Below, piece by piece: positions 61,571 through 64,000 of a stretch of 64,000 nt of DNA. Position numbers and translations under genes: made by a program. This DNA is from Streptomyces plumbidurans (GTDB taxonomy: Bacteria; Actinomycetota; Actinomycetes; Streptomycetales; Streptomycetaceae): positions 186,001-250,000 of the forward strand of contig NZ_JAFJSY010000006.1 of the NCBI RefSeq assembly GCF_019857225.1. The letters run 5' to 3'. A model generated the notes under the pieces. The model ran no database searches, was not told the origin of the DNA, and was given only the letters and a program-made list of their open reading frames with translations. Each line of letters opens with the position of its first letter. Position 1 is the first letter of the stretch.

Positions 61571-62607
61571 CGTGCCACCTCCGCGACCGGGGCGAACTCC
61601 TCCTGCGCACGGGCCACCATCTCGCGTGCGTGCTTCAGCCCGATGCGCTCCAACTCGTCGGCCAGGTCCGTGAGTTCGGCGGCCGTGTCGGCGCCGTCGC
61701 GTCCCAGCCGGGCCAGCGACTTGACCAGTCCGAGCCGGGCCAGCGCCGTTCCGCGCGGCTCGCTCATCGCCCGGAACTCCTCGAGCGCCTCCTCGTACAG
61801 GTCCCGGGCCTCGGCCCAACGGCTGGCGCGGTAGAGGACGTTGCCGCGCATCTTGTGGTTGTAGGCGAGCGCGCTGGACAGCTTCATCGCCCGGCACGTC
61901 GTCTCCGCCTCGGACAGCAGCCCGAGCGCCCGCTCCACGTCCCCGTCCCGTACCGACACGATGTCGGCGAGACCGCGCAGCGCCCAGGCGTGACCGCGCC
62001 GGTCGTCGGCGCGGGCGGCTATCTCGGCCGCCTCCTCGAACAGGGCGAACGCGGTGTCGTACGCGCCGGTGTTGCGGTGGATCTGCGCGATGCCCTCCAG
62101 TGCCCACACCGTGTGCCGCGCCTCGCCGCGCCGTCGTGCCTCGGCGAGCAACTGCTCGTGCAGTCTGCGAACGGCCTCGTAGTCGCCCTGGATGCGCCCG
62201 GTCTCGGCGAGTCCCGCGAGCGAGTATCCGCGTACGACGACATCGCCGCCGCGTTCGCCGAACTCGGCCGCGAGCCCCAGCAGTCGCCGGGCCAGCGGGA
62301 AGGCCCCCCGCTGCCGGGCCAGCGTGCCGCCGCTCCACAGCGCCCATGCCATGGCCGCCGTGTCCCCGGCCTCGCGGGCCGCGCGGTAGCTCGCCTTCCA
62401 TGCCCGGTCGGCATCCGTGACCTGCCCGAGCCGACGGTGCGCCTCGGCGACCGCGAGCCCGGAACGAGCCGCCTCCCCGTGCTGCCCGGACCGCTCGGCC
62501 GCTCTCAACTCCCTTGTGCCGACGGCCAGTACGTCGGTCAGCGAGGAGTTCACGGAGAGTGTGGTGAGCGCGCCCTGGTACTCCGGGGCGAATGCCTTGC
62601 CGTACAT
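61567..62607 (-). CDS. TPR-like helical-repeat protein coupled to polyprenyl synthetase
   Basis: Protein of 346 residues made almost wholly of about seven 38-40-residue helix-turn-helix repeats of the TPR_12 kind: AWALEGIAQIHRNTGAYDTA-like units containing FALFEEAAEIA, ALGLLSEAETT and ARDLYEEALEEFR. No DNA-binding domain, catalytic motif or signal peptide is seen. ATG 62607 follows GGGATCC-like sequence. It is the first gene of the pair with polyprenyl synthetase. The GTATAC array lies 30-100 bases upstream. Possible roles are adaptor or regulator of the synthase; function is unknown. Confidence 0.85.
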   Translation of the reverse strand: MYGKAFAPEYQGALTTLSVNSSLTDVLAVGTRELRAAERSGQHGEAARSGLAVAEAHRRLGQVTDADRAWKASYRAAREAGDTAAMAWALWSGGTLARQRGAFPLARRLLGLAAEFGERGGDVVVRGYSLAGLAETGRIQGDYEAVRRLHEQLLAEARRRGEARHTVWALEGIAQIHRNTGAYDTAFALFEEAAEIAARADDRRGHAWALRGLADIVSVRDGDVERALGLLSEAETTCRAMKLSSALAYNHKMRGNVLYRASRWAEARDLYEEALEEFRAMSEPRGTALARLGLVKSLARLGRDGADTAAELTDLADELERIGLKHAREMVARAQEEFAPVAEVAR

Positions 62608-62636
62608 GGATCCCTTTCGGTCCGTGCGAGGGCCAG

Positions 62637-62707
62637 CTATACACTGTGCGTATACGCGATATGTATACGTGATGCGTATACTTCCTGTGTATACATGGCG
62701 TGTATAG
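62637..62707. promoter_or_regulatory. Six-copy GTATAC array at exact 13-bp spacing
   Basis: CTATAC (62637), GTATAC (62650), GTATAC (62663), GTATAC (62676), GTATAC (62689) and GTATAG (62702): six hexamers 13 bp apart. The outermost two are complementary single-base variants, so the array is bounded symmetrically. Intervening 7-mers differ. It is AT-rich against surrounding GC-rich DNA and ends 29 bases before the TPR start codon, over the expected core promoter. Confidence 0.9.
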
Positions 62708-62817
62708 CGCGCCGGAAATGGGCCCCGGCCCAAAGGGCCAGGGCATCAGTTGTTGTGGATCAAGACGTCGTGGCCGCCGGGGAGGTTGCTTCTGAGGCGC
62801 AGATCACTTCGCGGGGC

Positions 62818-63495
62818 TCAGTGCTGCTGAGCCTTCTGGGGTGTCGCCTCGCTCGGGCGCACCACCACATACCCCTCGCCCTGCAGCATCAGCTGAACGG
62901 CTTCGCCGGAACCGCCGCGCAGCATCGAGCCGATCGACTGCGAACGGTGCAGCGAGGTCTGCAGTCCGGCCGTCCAGCCGACCACCGCGTCCGTGTCGAC
63001 ATACACCGGGTACTGCGCCGAGACCGGGATGACCAGCGGATTGCCCTCGCATACGAGGCCCAGTCGGCCCTGCCCGGTGAAGACGCTGTTGAACAGGCCG
63101 CCGCCGGCGATGCCCGCGCCCTTCACCGTCGAGATGCGGTACGTCAGGGAGGCGTCGAAGCACAGGACGTTGCGGCCGTTGACCGTGAACTCGTCACCGG
63201 GGTCCACGTCGACGATGAAGCAGTTCTGCGCCTCGTGCGCGAACCAGGCCTCGCCCTGCCCGCGCACCGCCATGAGCGGCAGCCCCTCCCCGGTCACCGC
63301 CCGCTTGAGCATGCCGCCCACGCCCTGGCCCTTGCGCTCGAACTGGAGGTTGCCGCGGTAGGCGATCATCGCGCCCTGGCGGGCGAGCATCTCGCCGTTC
63401 ACCGCGTACTTGATGCATTTGGCGTTCTCGACGGCCATGCCCGCTTCGGTGGCCGGCTGGACCATGTGGTCGCTGGAAAAGAGGGAACCCTTCAT
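62818..63495 (-). CDS. AIM24-family protein
   Basis: Protein of 225 residues of the AIM24/TIGR00266-like beta-barrel family: KYAVNGEMLARQGAMIAYRG, FERKGQGVGGMLKRAVTGEG, then WTAGLQTSLHRSQSIGS and GEGYVVVRPSE. In other organisms AIM24 acts in mitochondrial organisation; bacterial members are uncharacterised but often sit with stress genes such as TerD. ATG 63495 (MKGSLF) has AGGA upstream. It is monocistronic. The CAP-domain gene follows upstream on the same strand with a 79-bp gap. Confidence 0.9.
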   Translation of the reverse strand: MKGSLFSSDHMVQPATEAGMAVENAKCIKYAVNGEMLARQGAMIAYRGNLQFERKGQGVGGMLKRAVTGEGLPLMAVRGQGEAWFAHEAQNCFIVDVDPGDEFTVNGRNVLCFDASLTYRISTVKGAGIAGGGLFNSVFTGQGRLGLVCEGNPLVIPVSAQYPVYVDTDAVVGWTAGLQTSLHRSQSIGSMLRGGSGEAVQLMLQGEGYVVVRPSEATPQKAQQH

Positions 63496-63574
63496 GCGGG
63501 CATCCTGTCCCGGAAGTTTCCGTTCTGCCAAGATCGCGGGTGGGTCGGTCGGATTGGTGGAGCCCATAAACCCT

Positions 63575-64000
63575 TCAGGCGCCGAACAGCTGCGTCCAGT
63601 ACGTGCCTGCCGGGCCGCCGCCCGCGAGGCCGATCCCGATGTGGGTGAAGTCGGGCTTGAGGATGTTGGCGCGGTGGCCCGGGCTGTTCATCCAGCCGTC
63701 GACGACCTCGGCGGGGGAGCGCTGGCCGCACGCGATGTTCTCGCCGATGGTGCGCCGGTGCGAACCCGCCGCCGCGGCCCGGTCCCAGGGCTGGCTCCCG
63801 TCCGGCGAGGTGTGCGAGTAGAACACGCGCGTCACCATGTCGGCGCTGTGCGCCTGTGCCGCAGTGGTGAGCAGGGCGTCGGTGGTCAGCGGAGGCAGAC
63901 CGGCCCTGGCCCGCTCCCGGTTGGTGAGCTCGGTGACCTCGGCCGCCGTCCGCGCCAGGTCACCCGGCGTGAACGGCCTGGCCCACAGCGCGGTCCAGTA
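63575..64000 (-). CDS. CAP (SCP/PR1)-domain protein, partial at window edge
   Basis: Partial protein open to the window edge. The complete CAP domain reads LTNRERARAGLPPLTTDALL, AQAHSADM, FYSHTSPDGSQPWDRA, GENIACGQRSPAEVVDGWMN, SPGHRANIL and ends TYWTQLFGA, with the conserved His/Glu pairs. The sequence entering from the edge, YWTALWARPFTPG, looks like the end of a preceding CAP domain (compare YWTQLFG), so the whole protein probably holds two tandem CAP domains. Such proteins are usually exported; a signal would lie outside the window. The ATG at 63838 is internal. Confidence 0.85.
   Translation of the reverse strand, partial: YWTALWARPFTPGDLARTAAEVTELTNRERARAGLPPLTTDALLTTAAQAHSADMVTRVFYSHTSPDGSQPWDRAAAAGSHRRTIGENIACGQRSPAEVVDGWMNSPGHRANILKPDFTHIGIGLAGGGPAGTYWTQLFGA

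Noticed and set aside
62637..62707. Plasmid replication iterons
   Set aside because: Spacing and repetition fit iterons, but no replication initiator or partition gene is nearby, and the position over a promoter favours transcriptional control.
63575..63838. Stand-alone 87-residue protein starting at ATG 63838
   Set aside because: The frame is open to the window edge and the upstream residues are the first helix of the same CAP domain, so the ATG is internal.

Overview
The window is high-GC (about 72%) actinobacterial DNA with dense divergent and convergent genes, frequent GTG/TTG starts and strong third-position GC bias. Gene content points to Streptomyces: a LitR/photolyase light cluster, a PopR-ClpP3-ClpP4-SigL locus, a 2-methylisoborneol operon with its encapsulin, a streptophobe-family protein, DUF6777 and DUF6328 proteins, and GH19 chitinase and GH127 enzymes. 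The mix of accessory regulators, hydrolases and oxidoreductases with no ribosomal or core metabolic operons suggests a chromosome-arm region (inference).

Layout. 0-7 kb: light-response block with a frameshifted litR, an FAD oxidoreductase, two different photolyases and an SDR/DUF2867 protein. 7-13 kb: SnoaL, acyl-CoA dehydrogenase, a DGPF/YCII protein coupled to an ECF42-type sigma factor, aldehyde dehydrogenase, and an ArsR-SRPBCC pair behind a long palindrome. 13-16 kb: secreted GH19 chitinase with DasR-like sites and a secreted PI-PLC-type enzyme. 15-19 kb: aldo/keto reductase and Zn alcohol dehydrogenase embedded in two large tandem-repeat blocks, one reiterating the end of the reductase gene about every 180-185 bp and one a 1.27-kb minisatellite with a 97-bp higher-order unit. 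19-27 kb: small oxidoreductases, VOC protein, adenosine deaminase and LysR, AraC and SnoaL genes. 27-31 kb: an FHA-FHA-ABC transporter, an SH3-like protein and a Ser/Thr kinase resembling the mycobacterial Rv1747/PknF pair. 31-34 kb: a repeated convergent junction, streptophobe protein and DUF6777 protein. 34-37.5 kb: HATPase anti-sigma-like protein, SigB/F-type sigma factor (probable SigL), PopR, ClpP4 and ClpP3. 37.5-42 kb: epoxide hydrolase, VOC protein and TAT-exported GH127. 42-46 kb: 2-MIB operon (encapsulin, cyclase, GPP methyltransferase). 46-54 kb: ADH, VOC, RNase H, MFS/TetR pair with twin operators, AKR and small membrane proteins. 54-64 kb: F420-type oxidoreductase, serine hydrolase, membrane pseudokinase, threonine dehydratase, a repeat-flanked polyprenyl synthetase/TPR operon driven from a six-copy GTATAC array, AIM24 protein and a multi-CAP-domain protein cut by the window edge.

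The most unusual signals are repeats rather than genes. Four intergenic blocks (16.3-16.86, 17.9-19.17, 31.0-31.56 and 60.25-60.53 kb) are tandem arrays next to stop codons. In at least three the unit contains the 3' end of the adjoining gene. Several short arrays of four to six units (9, 7, 7, 11 and 13 bp) occur in leaders or junctions. The strongest regulatory candidate is six GTATAC-like hexamers spaced exactly 13 bp apart upstream of the TPR/polyprenyl synthetase operon.
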